In this document: one piece after another, positions 18,452 to 26,289 of the stretch
Layout: each line of letters opens with the position of its first letter
Position numbering within the stretch: position 1 is the first letter of the stretch
From: CAXBNB01 sp040151475
Lineage (GTDB): Bacteria; Bacteroidota; Bacteroidia; Cytophagales; Cyclobacteriaceae
Assembly: GCF_040151475.1 (NCBI RefSeq)
Contig: NZ_JBDKWG010000147.1
Location: 1-64,000, forward strand
Reading direction: 5' to 3'
Length of the DNA: 64,000 nt
Position numbers and translations under genes: made by a program
Notes under the pieces: model-generated
Told to the model about the DNA's origin: nothing
Databases searched by the model: none
Seen by the model: the letters and a program-made list of their open reading frames with translations, nothing else

Positions 18452-18576
18452 TAGACATTATCACGGTTGATTGTGCATAGAGAGATTACAAGATTTTTTT
18501 CTCCAAAATTAGCAATGAATTGGCGGTTTTTTTAAGAGCAAAATTCTCCATAATAAATCAACCGTGATAATGTCTA
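18452..18576. repeat. 125-base element with 21-base perfect inverted ends (MITE-like)
   Basis: The ends 18452-18472 and 18556-18576 are perfect inverted repeats of 21 bases, beginning TAGACATTATCAC and ending in CGGTTGATT. They enclose 83 non-coding bases with two T-runs. No target-site duplication is clear. The size and ends fit a miniature inverted-repeat element, although a long-loop RNA hairpin downstream of the S41 protease gene is also possible. Confidence 0.65.
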
Positions 18577-18593
18577 TTGATGAATGTGAAAAT

Positions 18594-19985
18594 TTATTTT
18601 AAAAACTTCTCTAATAATGGATCTGCAAACTCTCCGTGTTGATAGAAACTTTGATAAAAATCCATTCCATTTTCCGGATAATTCATATCAAAATCCACAG
18701 GAACCCCTACTACTTCATATTCTTTTCCGATTGGATCAGAAACAACCTCAACGGACATTGAGATTTCCCATCCATTAGGTAAAACACACCAAGCAACTTC
18801 CGAAAGTACACCATTGGTTTTGCTACCATATCTGGTGAAATTATCAGATGGCATAGAGCTTAACGCAAAGATTTCAGAGGCACTTGCAGACCAGTAGCTT
18901 GTTAAAAGACAAATCTTTTGATTGAAAATGTTTTTCATGGCAGGCTTAATAATATAATCCTGCACCAGAGGTTCCTCCGTGTTTTTTTCTATCGTTCTGG
19001 TGTAAGCCTTATAAGGCTTATGTATAAAGTGACTTAACAGTTTTAGAGACACACTACTAAACCCTCCTTCATTAAACCTCAGGTCAAAAACAATGGAATC
19101 AGTATCTCCCAGGTCTGCATGAATTTTTTCCATTACAAAATCAACACCCCTCCTTTCCTCTTGGAAATAATCATATCCCGGTCCCGGATCAGCATCAAAT
19201 ACTTCATTTAATTTTTTGTTAAAATCATCTTCAGAAAGCCCGTAGTTTGGAAAGCCAAACATTTTAGGAACAACTATATAACCCACATTTGTCCCTTTTA
19301 GCTTACCCCAAGAAATTGTTTTAACATTATATGATTTTGGTGAAGCAACATATTTATTCAAAATGGCATCCGGAATTTCTACCTTCACCTGTTCAAAATT
19401 GAAATCATTTTTATTTGCTTCTGTACTTGTTGATTCCGGTACTCTTATTTTAACATGCCCGTCATGTAAAGAGTCTAAAATACTTTTGATGAGTTGATAA
19501 AACTCTGATTCTGATTTGATTTGCTCAACCTTTGGGGTATAGTATTGATTTACTTCGTTCCAATCAATACCTCGTTGCTCGAAAAAAGCATAATTCTCTT
19601 CAAACAATTGCCAAAAAACACTGAAATTCTTTATAGGATTTGTATCAAAATTTTCATTTCCAGAACCACATACTGAAGGAAGCTCATTGATACGGGTAAA
19701 ATGATAATTTCTTGTACTTCCATGATCAATTATGAGCTCATTTTCATCTATGCTTACTATTTTGAAATGTTTATCAAACTTTCCCTTTGAGGACAACTCA
19801 TTACAATAACCATCTGTGCTGGTATAAATAGAAAATTCGCTCCCATCCACTTTTAAAATTCGTCCATATCCCCTTTGTTTCCATATACCAGTTGCAATAT
19901 GAGGTTGGCATGAATCTAAGAGAAGTACTAAAAATAGTATAAGAGTAATCGTGAATATTTTTGGGCCATTTTTTTCCATACTCAT
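18594..19985 (-). CDS. S41-family peptidase, lipoprotein
   Basis: A protein of about 463 residues. A hydrophobic signal segment ends in LLLDSC, a probable lipobox, so it should sit on the periplasmic or outer face of an envelope membrane. Further on is an S41 (C-terminal processing protease) domain: DGHVKIRVP, the NEGGFSS oxyanion region, the SASASEIFA catalytic serine motif and a late VGVPVDFD motif. No clear PDZ domain is seen. Starts at 20012, 19985 and 19979 are possible; 19985 gives a signal peptide of normal length. Its promoter resembles that of padR copy 1, implying shared control. Confidence 0.85.
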   Translation of the reverse strand: MSMEKNGPKIFTITLILFLVLLLDSCQPHIATGIWKQRGYGRILKVDGSEFSIYTSTDGYCNELSSKGKFDKHFKIVSIDENELIIDHGSTRNYHFTRINELPSVCGSGNENFDTNPIKNFSVFWQLFEENYAFFEQRGIDWNEVNQYYTPKVEQIKSESEFYQLIKSILDSLHDGHVKIRVPESTSTEANKNDFNFEQVKVEIPDAILNKYVASPKSYNVKTISWGKLKGTNVGYIVVPKMFGFPNYGLSEDDFNKKLNEVFDADPGPGYDYFQEERRGVDFVMEKIHADLGDTDSIVFDLRFNEGGFSSVSLKLLSHFIHKPYKAYTRTIEKNTEEPLVQDYIIKPAMKNIFNQKICLLTSYWSASASEIFALSSMPSDNFTRYGSKTNGVLSEVAWCVLPNGWEISMSVEVVSDPIGKEYEVVGVPVDFDMNYPENGMDFYQSFYQHGEFADPLLEKFLK

Positions 19986-20058
19986 AATTGGCTTTTTCAC
20001 AACATCACGCACAATAACAGAACATCTATATTACAATTATATTTCCCGAAAACCAAAG

Positions 20059-20088
20059 CAAAATTAATATACGTCTCCTGTTTGCAAA
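20059..20088 (-). promoter_or_regulatory. Promoter of the S41 peptidase gene, homologous to padR-1 promoter
   Basis: TTTG (20088-20085) and TAATTTTG (20066-20059) on the minus strand are 18 bases apart. The surrounding region 20041-20097 aligns with 18361-18417, upstream of padR copy 1: a shared AAAACCAAA block, a shared TCCT(A/G)TTTGCAAAT block and AATAAA beyond it, with a small gap between. Both promoter boxes fall in the conserved parts, so the resemblance is not only base composition. Confidence 0.65.
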
Positions 20089-20091
20089 TAG

Positions 20092-20251
20092 AATAAAGAG
20101 GCTGTCTCAAAAGTCAAATAATCCCCAGATTCCTGACTGCCCTTTAGGCAGGTATTCTGAGGTCTGTCCTAGAAACAGCTATTGCTGCGTTTCCAAAGGG
20201 ATACCGGAACAAGTCCGGCAACTGCTTAACTTTTGCGACAATCTCTTTATT
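20092..20251. repeat. 160-base element with imperfect 23-base inverted ends
   Basis: 20092-20114 (AATAAAGAGGCTGTC...) and 20229-20251 are inverted repeats matching at 20 of 23 positions. The end sequence with GAGGCTGTCTCAAAAG is like the termini of several insertion sequences. The inside contains a CCGGA/TCCGG hairpin of a type that recurs between genes in Bacteroidota. There is no coding capacity, so it is probably a miniature or decayed mobile element. It lies between the S41 promoter and the cytochrome gene. Confidence 0.6.
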
Positions 20252-20260
20252 GCACTGGCT

Positions 20261-20287
20261 ACTGGAAGCTTTGTAAAAACTTCCAGT
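20261..20287. terminator. Possible hairpin after the cytochrome dehydrogenase gene
   Basis: ACTGGAAG and CTTCCAGT form an 8-base stem with an 11-base loop just beyond the stop at 20295. There is no clear T-run on the minus strand after the stem, so termination is only a suggestion. Confidence 0.3.
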
Positions 20288-20294
20288 AAGTACT

Positions 20295-22970
20295 TTATTT
20301 CTGTTGAGACAGGAATGTAATTAGCGATGCGAATTCTTCGTAGGACAATGCATTGGCCAGGCCTTCAGGCATCATAGAGTTTTCCAGTTCCTTTCTTGCT
20401 TTGATGTCTTCTACTTTGATCGTAGATACCTGTCCTGCAATATTTCTTATTTTAAGTGCTGTAGCTGATTCTTCAGAAACAAACCCGGAATAACTTTTAC
20501 CATCTTTAGTAGTAATCAAAACAGAGGAAAATCCCTGAGAAATAGACGCATTCGGCTTCAATATAGATTCAGCTATTTGGTCTCGATTCATGATAGAGCC
20601 AATCTGACCCATAAATGGGCCTTTCATTACCTCTCCTTTTTTCAAATTGTGACAGGCAACACATCCTTGTTGCGTAAAAAGCTTTTTTCCGAGTACAGGA
20701 TCACCTTTTAATTTCCCCATTGCCAACATGATATCCTCAATTGAGCTTTTTCCAATCTGCCCTTTTTTGTTTTTGATTTTATTTAAGTTGATTTCTGGAT
20801 CTTTAGCTTCCGTCACTACTTCTTTCTCCTCTCCACCAAATTCCGTAATGCCCATTCTAAGCTTACCATTCAAATCAGCGAATAACTGCTTGCCATTCTT
20901 ATTAGCACTTTCCCACTCTTTGAATAAAAAGTCTTTGATTTTTTCGGAAGATTCCCAGGTAACGGTTTTATAGTAAGGGCCATGCGTGTCAGGACGTGTG
21001 CTCCACCACCAAGACCCATCATAAGGAGCTTCTTTTTGATACAACCTTGCAATAGTTACCAATATTTGTTCTTTTAAACCTAAACTTTCATCATTTGCAT
21101 TTTCGTATGAGGCAATTAATCCTTCTACAGCCTTACTGTCATGCATATAGCGTAATGCCCAAAGTGCAAGATCTGAGTTTTCTCCTCCTATGGCAGCAAC
21201 GCAAGCATCAACAGCATTGAGGCTAACCAAAGACCTGACAGCAATATGTGCAGGTATTATGGCTGAATTGGGCGTTGCATGTGGGCCTTCAGTATTTTTC
21301 TCAGGTGCAACAAACGAATCCGGAACAGCTATTTGCAACAATGCATCAGCAGTCTCTGTCCGGTTGAGACGGCCAAGGCCAACAGCCGCTGCAATTTTCA
21401 CCCTGTCAGAAGAATCTTCTAATCCCTGGATAAATGGTTCAGTGGGCACATTGTCCAGACGGCCTTTCCGGTCCGTAAGTGCCCGTAATGCAAATTCTCT
21501 AAGTGCATCCTCTTTGGTCAACGAAACCAAATTATCAACAGCACTCTCTCCAGCGACCTGACTATAACCAAAGATACCTGCTACCCGTACTTTCAATGGC
21601 AAACTTTGATCGCTTGCTATTTTCCAGGCAGCCTGAGAAGCATCTTCTACCGGTCTGGTGATAAGCTCCTGTTGTGCATGCAACCGTGCAGCTGCGCTTC
21701 CTGATTTCATGTATTCTATCAACCCATATATAGATAACTCTTTCAGGTTCGGATAGGGTTTGTACTCCCAGTTCTTAGGAATAGCCCTTACCACATATCC
21801 CTTGCTTGAGTCTCCTTTGTACCCTGCACCATCCCAGGCAGCCATGTACAACCTGCCAGAAGCATCCACATCAAGATCTGTGATTTGAGATAGCTTAAAA
21901 AATTCTTCTTCATCTTGCGTAAAACTGGCTCCATCAGGAGTCACCCGATGGATGTACAGTTGACTTCTTCCCCAATCTGCCATCATGGGTACATTGTTGT
22001 ATTTATCAGGCCAGGTAGGATCATCCATAAACAAAGAACCCGTACCTGACCCACCACCAACATCAACCAAGGCAGGAAGGATCTCCTCTGTAAAATGTTT
22101 GAACAACACTGGATAACCATATTCTCCTGATTGGATTTGATGAATAAAACGGATGTTCCAACCACCACCATCGTTGGTATTTCCTCTTGTATAGATATTC
22201 ATAAAAGGATCAATAGCTACGTCGTAGATATTTCTTAGACCATGAGTATATACTTCCGTTTCTGTACCGTCAGGACGTATCCTCACGATCCCACCGCCCA
22301 ACATGGTCATTTTTTTCCCAGACCGATCTACAGCATTGTGAAAGCCGAAATCACCCACTGCAATGTAAATCCATCCATCGATACCCATTCGGATGCCATT
22401 GGTAGCATGATCCGTTCCCCTATCTTGTAAAAACTTAGGAGAACTAATATTTTGTAAAAGAGGCTGTGATGGCCCATCAGCCACACCATCTCCATCATTA
22501 TCTTCAAAAACAACCAAATCCATTCCACTGGCTATTCCTGTTTCCTTGGAAAAAGTAGTGTGCAATACGAAAAGTTTATTTCCTAAGGATATCAAACCTC
22601 TAGGATTGTCCACTTTAGCAAAAACAGTATGTTTGTCAACAATTCCGTCGTTATTGCAATCAACAAGCTTCACCACACTACCTTTACCCGGATCTTTACC
22701 AAGTGAGCCCATCATATCCACTCCAACGAAAACCTCCCCTGTAGCTGCTACAGCAAGGCATGCAGGACTGGGTGTAAGTTCAGGGCCTGTAAAATGTGTA
22801 ACCTTCAATTCCTTAGGCCAGTTCAGGGCATTGGCCAATGAGTCAAGGCTGATATCTGCCTCAGTTCCAGCTACCGGTTCGCATTTCTGGCCATTTTCAC
22901 CACAACCTACAAGTGTCAAAATTGTACAGATCAGTACCCATCCTATTTTTGAAGTATTCATAAATTTCAT
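20295..22970 (-). CDS. Pirellula-type membrane-bound dehydrogenase with C-terminal haem c domain
   Basis: About 891 residues. A lipoprotein signal ends in LTLVGC. A beta-propeller dehydrogenase domain (TIGR02604-like, PQQ/sorbosone dehydrogenase fold) carries GMDLVVFEDNDGDGVADG and HGLRNIYDVAID. An alpha-helical HEAT-like region follows, and the final 150 residues are a cytochrome c domain with one CVACH motif (TIGR02603-like). It should oxidise a sugar or alcohol outside the inner membrane and pass electrons to haem. The start at 22970 (or 22961) was chosen because the longest ORF adds 38 residues before the signal peptide and runs into the preceding permease gene. Confidence 0.85.
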   Translation of the reverse strand: MKFMNTSKIGWVLICTILTLVGCGENGQKCEPVAGTEADISLDSLANALNWPKELKVTHFTGPELTPSPACLAVAATGEVFVGVDMMGSLGKDPGKGSVVKLVDCNNDGIVDKHTVFAKVDNPRGLISLGNKLFVLHTTFSKETGIASGMDLVVFEDNDGDGVADGPSQPLLQNISSPKFLQDRGTDHATNGIRMGIDGWIYIAVGDFGFHNAVDRSGKKMTMLGGGIVRIRPDGTETEVYTHGLRNIYDVAIDPFMNIYTRGNTNDGGGWNIRFIHQIQSGEYGYPVLFKHFTEEILPALVDVGGGSGTGSLFMDDPTWPDKYNNVPMMADWGRSQLYIHRVTPDGASFTQDEEEFFKLSQITDLDVDASGRLYMAAWDGAGYKGDSSKGYVVRAIPKNWEYKPYPNLKELSIYGLIEYMKSGSAAARLHAQQELITRPVEDASQAAWKIASDQSLPLKVRVAGIFGYSQVAGESAVDNLVSLTKEDALREFALRALTDRKGRLDNVPTEPFIQGLEDSSDRVKIAAAVGLGRLNRTETADALLQIAVPDSFVAPEKNTEGPHATPNSAIIPAHIAVRSLVSLNAVDACVAAIGGENSDLALWALRYMHDSKAVEGLIASYENANDESLGLKEQILVTIARLYQKEAPYDGSWWWSTRPDTHGPYYKTVTWESSEKIKDFLFKEWESANKNGKQLFADLNGKLRMGITEFGGEEKEVVTEAKDPEINLNKIKNKKGQIGKSSIEDIMLAMGKLKGDPVLGKKLFTQQGCVACHNLKKGEVMKGPFMGQIGSIMNRDQIAESILKPNASISQGFSSVLITTKDGKSYSGFVSEESATALKIRNIAGQVSTIKVEDIKARKELENSMMPEGLANALSYEEFASLITFLSQQK

Positions 22971-23001
22971 TGATCGTAAATTCAAGGCTAAAACAAGCTT
23001 C

Positions 23002-23036
23002 GAATATAGCTTAGCAGCCAGTAGTATCAAAAATTT
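23002..23036. repeat. 35-base direct repeat, copy A
   Basis: The core TATAGCTTAGCAGCCAGTAG with its flanks matches copy B at 26195-26229 at 33 of 35 positions. Both copies are intergenic and lie shortly downstream of a permease stop codon (14 bases here). Confidence 0.7.
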
Positions 23037-23049
23037 TAAACTCCATATT

Positions 23050-25707
23050 TTACTCATTCCGCAACTTATCCGCAGGATTGGCAACTGCGGCTTTAATTGT
23101 TTCGAAGCTTATCGTAACTACGGAAATACCCAGGGCGATCAGCCCGGCAATGGCGAAGAGGGTCCATGACATGTTTACCCTGTTTTTGATTTCACCTAAA
23201 AAGTCGTCCATGATATACCAGCCAAGTGGCACAGCTATGATGAGTGAAATCAGCACCCACCGGACATAATTCAGCGTGAGCAGACGGAAGATTCCAGCGA
23301 CACTAGCACCAAGTACTTTTCTGATGCTGATCTCTTTGCTGCGTTGCTCCACAACAAAGGCAGAGAGCGCAAAAAGCCCTAAACACGCCACTATAATGGA
23401 TAAAGTGGCGAAGAGGAGGAAAATAACTTTTGCCCTGTTCAGGCCCTCGTACATGCTTTCAAATCGTTGGTTCATAAAGCTGTATCGGAAAGGTTGATTG
23501 GGTTGTATTTGTTCCCACACCCCGGCAATGTCCGTAATGGCCCGATTGATTTCCGTTGAGGCTATTTTGATGGAAGCCGTGGCATTTCCCTCTCCTTTAA
23601 ACAAGGCTAAAGGATTCACATCAGCGAAAATAGAGTTGAAATAAAAGTCCCTGACAACACCAATAACCTGGTACTCATTGTTGAACATATCTGTTATTCG
23701 GATGCCAATTGGATCTTCCAATCCAAATTCCCTAGCCATTCGCTCGTTGATAATGACCCCAGCACTGTCGGAAGGAATGTCCATAAAGTTCCTTCCCTTG
23801 ACTATTTTCATACCCAAAGTTTCAATGTAGTCTGTATCAACAGCCCATCGGGCGGCTTCAAAGCCGGGATCAAGCTGTCTTCTGTCGGATATCCAGAATG
23901 TACGGTTTTGGATGGCTGATCCCTGTACCGGAATGAAATCCCCAACCGTAACATTTTTCACCTCAGCAAGTCTGAGCAATTCTTCTTTTAGCAAGTCTTT
24001 TTTATTGGAATCCATCGTTTCCAAGCCCTGAATCAAGAGCACCTGATCCTTTTCATAACCCAGTGATTTGTTCATTACCAATTGAAATTGCTCATGAGTA
24101 ACCAGGGCACCTATGAGCAGAATAATGGTCACCGTAAACTGAAAAACCACCAAACATCCTCTCAGGTAGGAATTATTTTTTCCGGCACTTAATTTTCCTT
24201 TCAAAACACTAGCAGGCCGAAATCTTGACAAATACAGCGATGGGTAAATACCGGACAATCCTCCAATAATAACCCCTCCAACTATTAAAAGTAAAAACAG
24301 CGACCAAGATGTCCAAGGTATTTCGAGAGAAGCTCCGGCCAGTTCGTTGAAGAAAGGAAGTGCTATAAACGCCATGATTAAGCCTAAAAGAATAGAAATG
24401 AAGCTATAAAGAATGGACTCTGAGAGGTATTGAGAAATAAGACCGTACCTATTTGCCCCAACTACTTTTCTCAGACCCACTTCCTTTGCGCGATTGAGTG
24501 ATTTGGCTGTAGTTAAATTGACAAAATTAACACAGGCGAGTAGTAAAATAATAAGTGCAATGATTCCTAACATCCAAATCAATTCTGCAGAACCATGGTC
24601 AATATAGTCTCCAATCTGGTCAGGATTTAGATAAATGTTGTACACAGGCTGTATGTAGTAAGAATGAAATTCCTGCATTTCGTCCAGTTCGGTTTGGCCG
24701 GCTTGCCTGAACCCATCAATTGCGTAGGTGTCCCTCATGGAAACCATCTTTCCCTGCACATCACTCACGTTGGCTTCAGGACTCACTTTGGTATAAAAAG
24801 CATAGTTTGAGCAACACCAACCACTGGAGCCAGGCCCAAATTTCCTTCCAAACAAAGTCAGTATAAAGTCTCCTTGCAGGTGCGAGGTGGAAGGAAAGTC
24901 CTTCATCACCCCACCAATAGTGTAAGTATCATCAGGGTTGTCGTTGAGGATCATCTGACGGCCCACGGGATCTTCATTGGGGAAGTATTTCTCGGCCATT
25001 CGCCGGGAAATGACCATGCTGTTTGGTTCTGAGAGGGTGTATTCCTTTGAGCCATAAAGTAGAGGGATTTCCAGGATTTCAAGCAACTCGGGATCGGCGT
25101 AGAAAAAGCCCTCTTCGTAGAAATTTTGAGGGGAGTTAACCTTTCTTATATGATTGTCACCTGTATTGCCCCAACTCCAGGTCACGACACGGGCGACCTT
25201 TTCCAATTCAGGGATGTTTTCTTCAAAAACCTCCTTCAAAGGCCCTTGCAGGTTTATCCATCTGTTGACTTGTCCATTCTGAGACCATTGATTGGTGATG
25301 CGAAAAATACGATCCTCATTTTCATAATGCCGATCATAATTCAACTCATGCTGAATGAAGAGAGAGATAAGAATGCAAGCGGCAATCCCAATCGAAAAAC
25401 CGCCAATCTTGATGGTGGAGAAGACCTTGTTTCTGACAAGGATCCTCCAGGATATTTTGAAATAATGTCTGGACATAGTGATTCGACTTGAGTTTTTTGA
25501 TCTTAGTTTTCTAATAGCAAAAGGTCTTAAATAATTAAATACCTGATACCAATAATTGAGCTTTGCCAGAAAGACTGATTTACCTTTTGCAGTCGTGTAG
25601 AATTTCTCTTCCAGATCGCCTAGGACTTCTTCGATCAGATCGTTTCGGATGAAGAGAGTGAGAAGGCGTTCAGCTAGTTGGGGTGGTATTTTTGTTTTTA
25701 TCCCCAC
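23050..25707 (-). CDS. FtsX/MacB-type ABC transporter permease with prefix domain (copy 2)
   Basis: An 885-residue permease: prefix domain (PPQLAERLLTLFIRNDLIEEVLGDLEEKF), one helix, a MacB-like periplasmic domain, a first FtsX domain (KEVGLRKVVGAN), a second periplasmic domain and a last FtsX domain (SKEISIRKVLGAS). It ends NPADKLRNE. The GTG at 25707 is preferred because it lies directly after the padR stop (25710) and yields the usual short lead to the prefix domain. The ATG at 25758 would overlap padR by 49 bases and add 17 residues of poor character. It is coupled to padR copy 2, with no ATPase gene adjacent. Confidence 0.88.
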   Translation of the reverse strand: MGIKTKIPPQLAERLLTLFIRNDLIEEVLGDLEEKFYTTAKGKSVFLAKLNYWYQVFNYLRPFAIRKLRSKNSSRITMSRHYFKISWRILVRNKVFSTIKIGGFSIGIAACILISLFIQHELNYDRHYENEDRIFRITNQWSQNGQVNRWINLQGPLKEVFEENIPELEKVARVVTWSWGNTGDNHIRKVNSPQNFYEEGFFYADPELLEILEIPLLYGSKEYTLSEPNSMVISRRMAEKYFPNEDPVGRQMILNDNPDDTYTIGGVMKDFPSTSHLQGDFILTLFGRKFGPGSSGWCCSNYAFYTKVSPEANVSDVQGKMVSMRDTYAIDGFRQAGQTELDEMQEFHSYYIQPVYNIYLNPDQIGDYIDHGSAELIWMLGIIALIILLLACVNFVNLTTAKSLNRAKEVGLRKVVGANRYGLISQYLSESILYSFISILLGLIMAFIALPFFNELAGASLEIPWTSWSLFLLLIVGGVIIGGLSGIYPSLYLSRFRPASVLKGKLSAGKNNSYLRGCLVVFQFTVTIILLIGALVTHEQFQLVMNKSLGYEKDQVLLIQGLETMDSNKKDLLKEELLRLAEVKNVTVGDFIPVQGSAIQNRTFWISDRRQLDPGFEAARWAVDTDYIETLGMKIVKGRNFMDIPSDSAGVIINERMAREFGLEDPIGIRITDMFNNEYQVIGVVRDFYFNSIFADVNPLALFKGEGNATASIKIASTEINRAITDIAGVWEQIQPNQPFRYSFMNQRFESMYEGLNRAKVIFLLFATLSIIVACLGLFALSAFVVEQRSKEISIRKVLGASVAGIFRLLTLNYVRWVLISLIIAVPLGWYIMDDFLGEIKNRVNMSWTLFAIAGLIALGISVVTISFETIKAAVANPADKLRNE

Positions 25708-25709
25708 GT

Positions 25710-26051
25710 TTAATTTCCAGAAAATGTGAGTCTCGCAAATGCAGGATACTGATCCCAAAGTGATATTTTAAAATCTCTGGCATCTCTCAAAGTCCTTTCC
25801 CCACTCGCCGTAATGGTATAAATACGCTTTCTTCGACCTCCTCTCTCTGCAGTTGATTCACCCATTTCGGAAGTTAGAAAGCCTTTATCACCCAGCCGAC
25901 TCAATGTAGAATGGACTGCTCCAATAGATACTACTCTCTTTGTTTGTGATTCAAATTCTTCAGCTATTTTGAAGGCATAGGCTTGTTCTCCTAAAATACC
26001 TACCAATAAAAGGATGACTTCTTCAAATTCCCCTAATCGTGTTTCTTTCAT
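25710..26051 (-). CDS. PadR-family transcriptional regulator (copy 2)
   Basis: A 113-residue PadR protein: LGEFEEVILLLVGILGEQAY helix, winged-helix core with VHSTLSRLGDKGFLTSEMG and wing GGRRKRIYTITASG. It is the first gene of an operon with permease copy 2. Two operator-like palindromes lie directly upstream, one overlapping the probable -7 box, which argues for negative autoregulation. Confidence 0.92.
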   Translation of the reverse strand: MKETRLGEFEEVILLLVGILGEQAYAFKIAEEFESQTKRVVSIGAVHSTLSRLGDKGFLTSEMGESTAERGGRRKRIYTITASGERTLRDARDFKISLWDQYPAFARLTFSGN

Positions 26052-26067
26052 TTTTATATAATACTAT

Positions 26068-26112
26068 ATTGTAGAACAAATGTACGGGAAATTATTTTAT
26101 TTGTTCTACAAT
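26068..26112 (-). promoter_or_regulatory. Paired operator over the padR-2 promoter
   Basis: ATTGTAGAACAAAT (26068-26081) recurs as its perfect reverse complement at 26099-26112, 17 bases apart. Each copy contains its own dyad, TTGT-N3-ACAA. A perfect -7 box TACATTTG lies on the minus strand at 26084-26077 and is overlapped by the proximal copy. No TTG is found at standard spacing; the nearest is 24 bases upstream, inside the distal copy. Binding here would block transcription. Confidence 0.7.
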
Positions 26113-26194
26113 TTAGTGAGTAATATTAATTCACAGTTTTTCTTACATGGTGCTTTGTCAAACTACATTTACACCAGATAGCAAAACCAGCGGA

Positions 26195-26229
26195 GAATAT
26201 AGCTTAGCAGCCAGTAGCATCAAAAGTTT
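26195..26229. repeat. 35-base direct repeat, copy B
   Basis: Matches copy A at 23002-23036 except for two positions. It is 60 bases downstream of the stop of permease copy 3, as copy A follows permease copy 2, and shares its orientation relative to those genes. Confidence 0.7.
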
Positions 26230-26289
26230 AGTAAAGCTGGTTCAATGCTCTCACTAAAAGTGATAATTTGTTTCGGTGGCTTTGGGATA

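Noticed and set aside
22546..23169. 207-codon open frame on the plus strand
   Set aside because: It lies opposite the dehydrogenase and permease genes, has composition like a reverse-strand shadow and matches no family.
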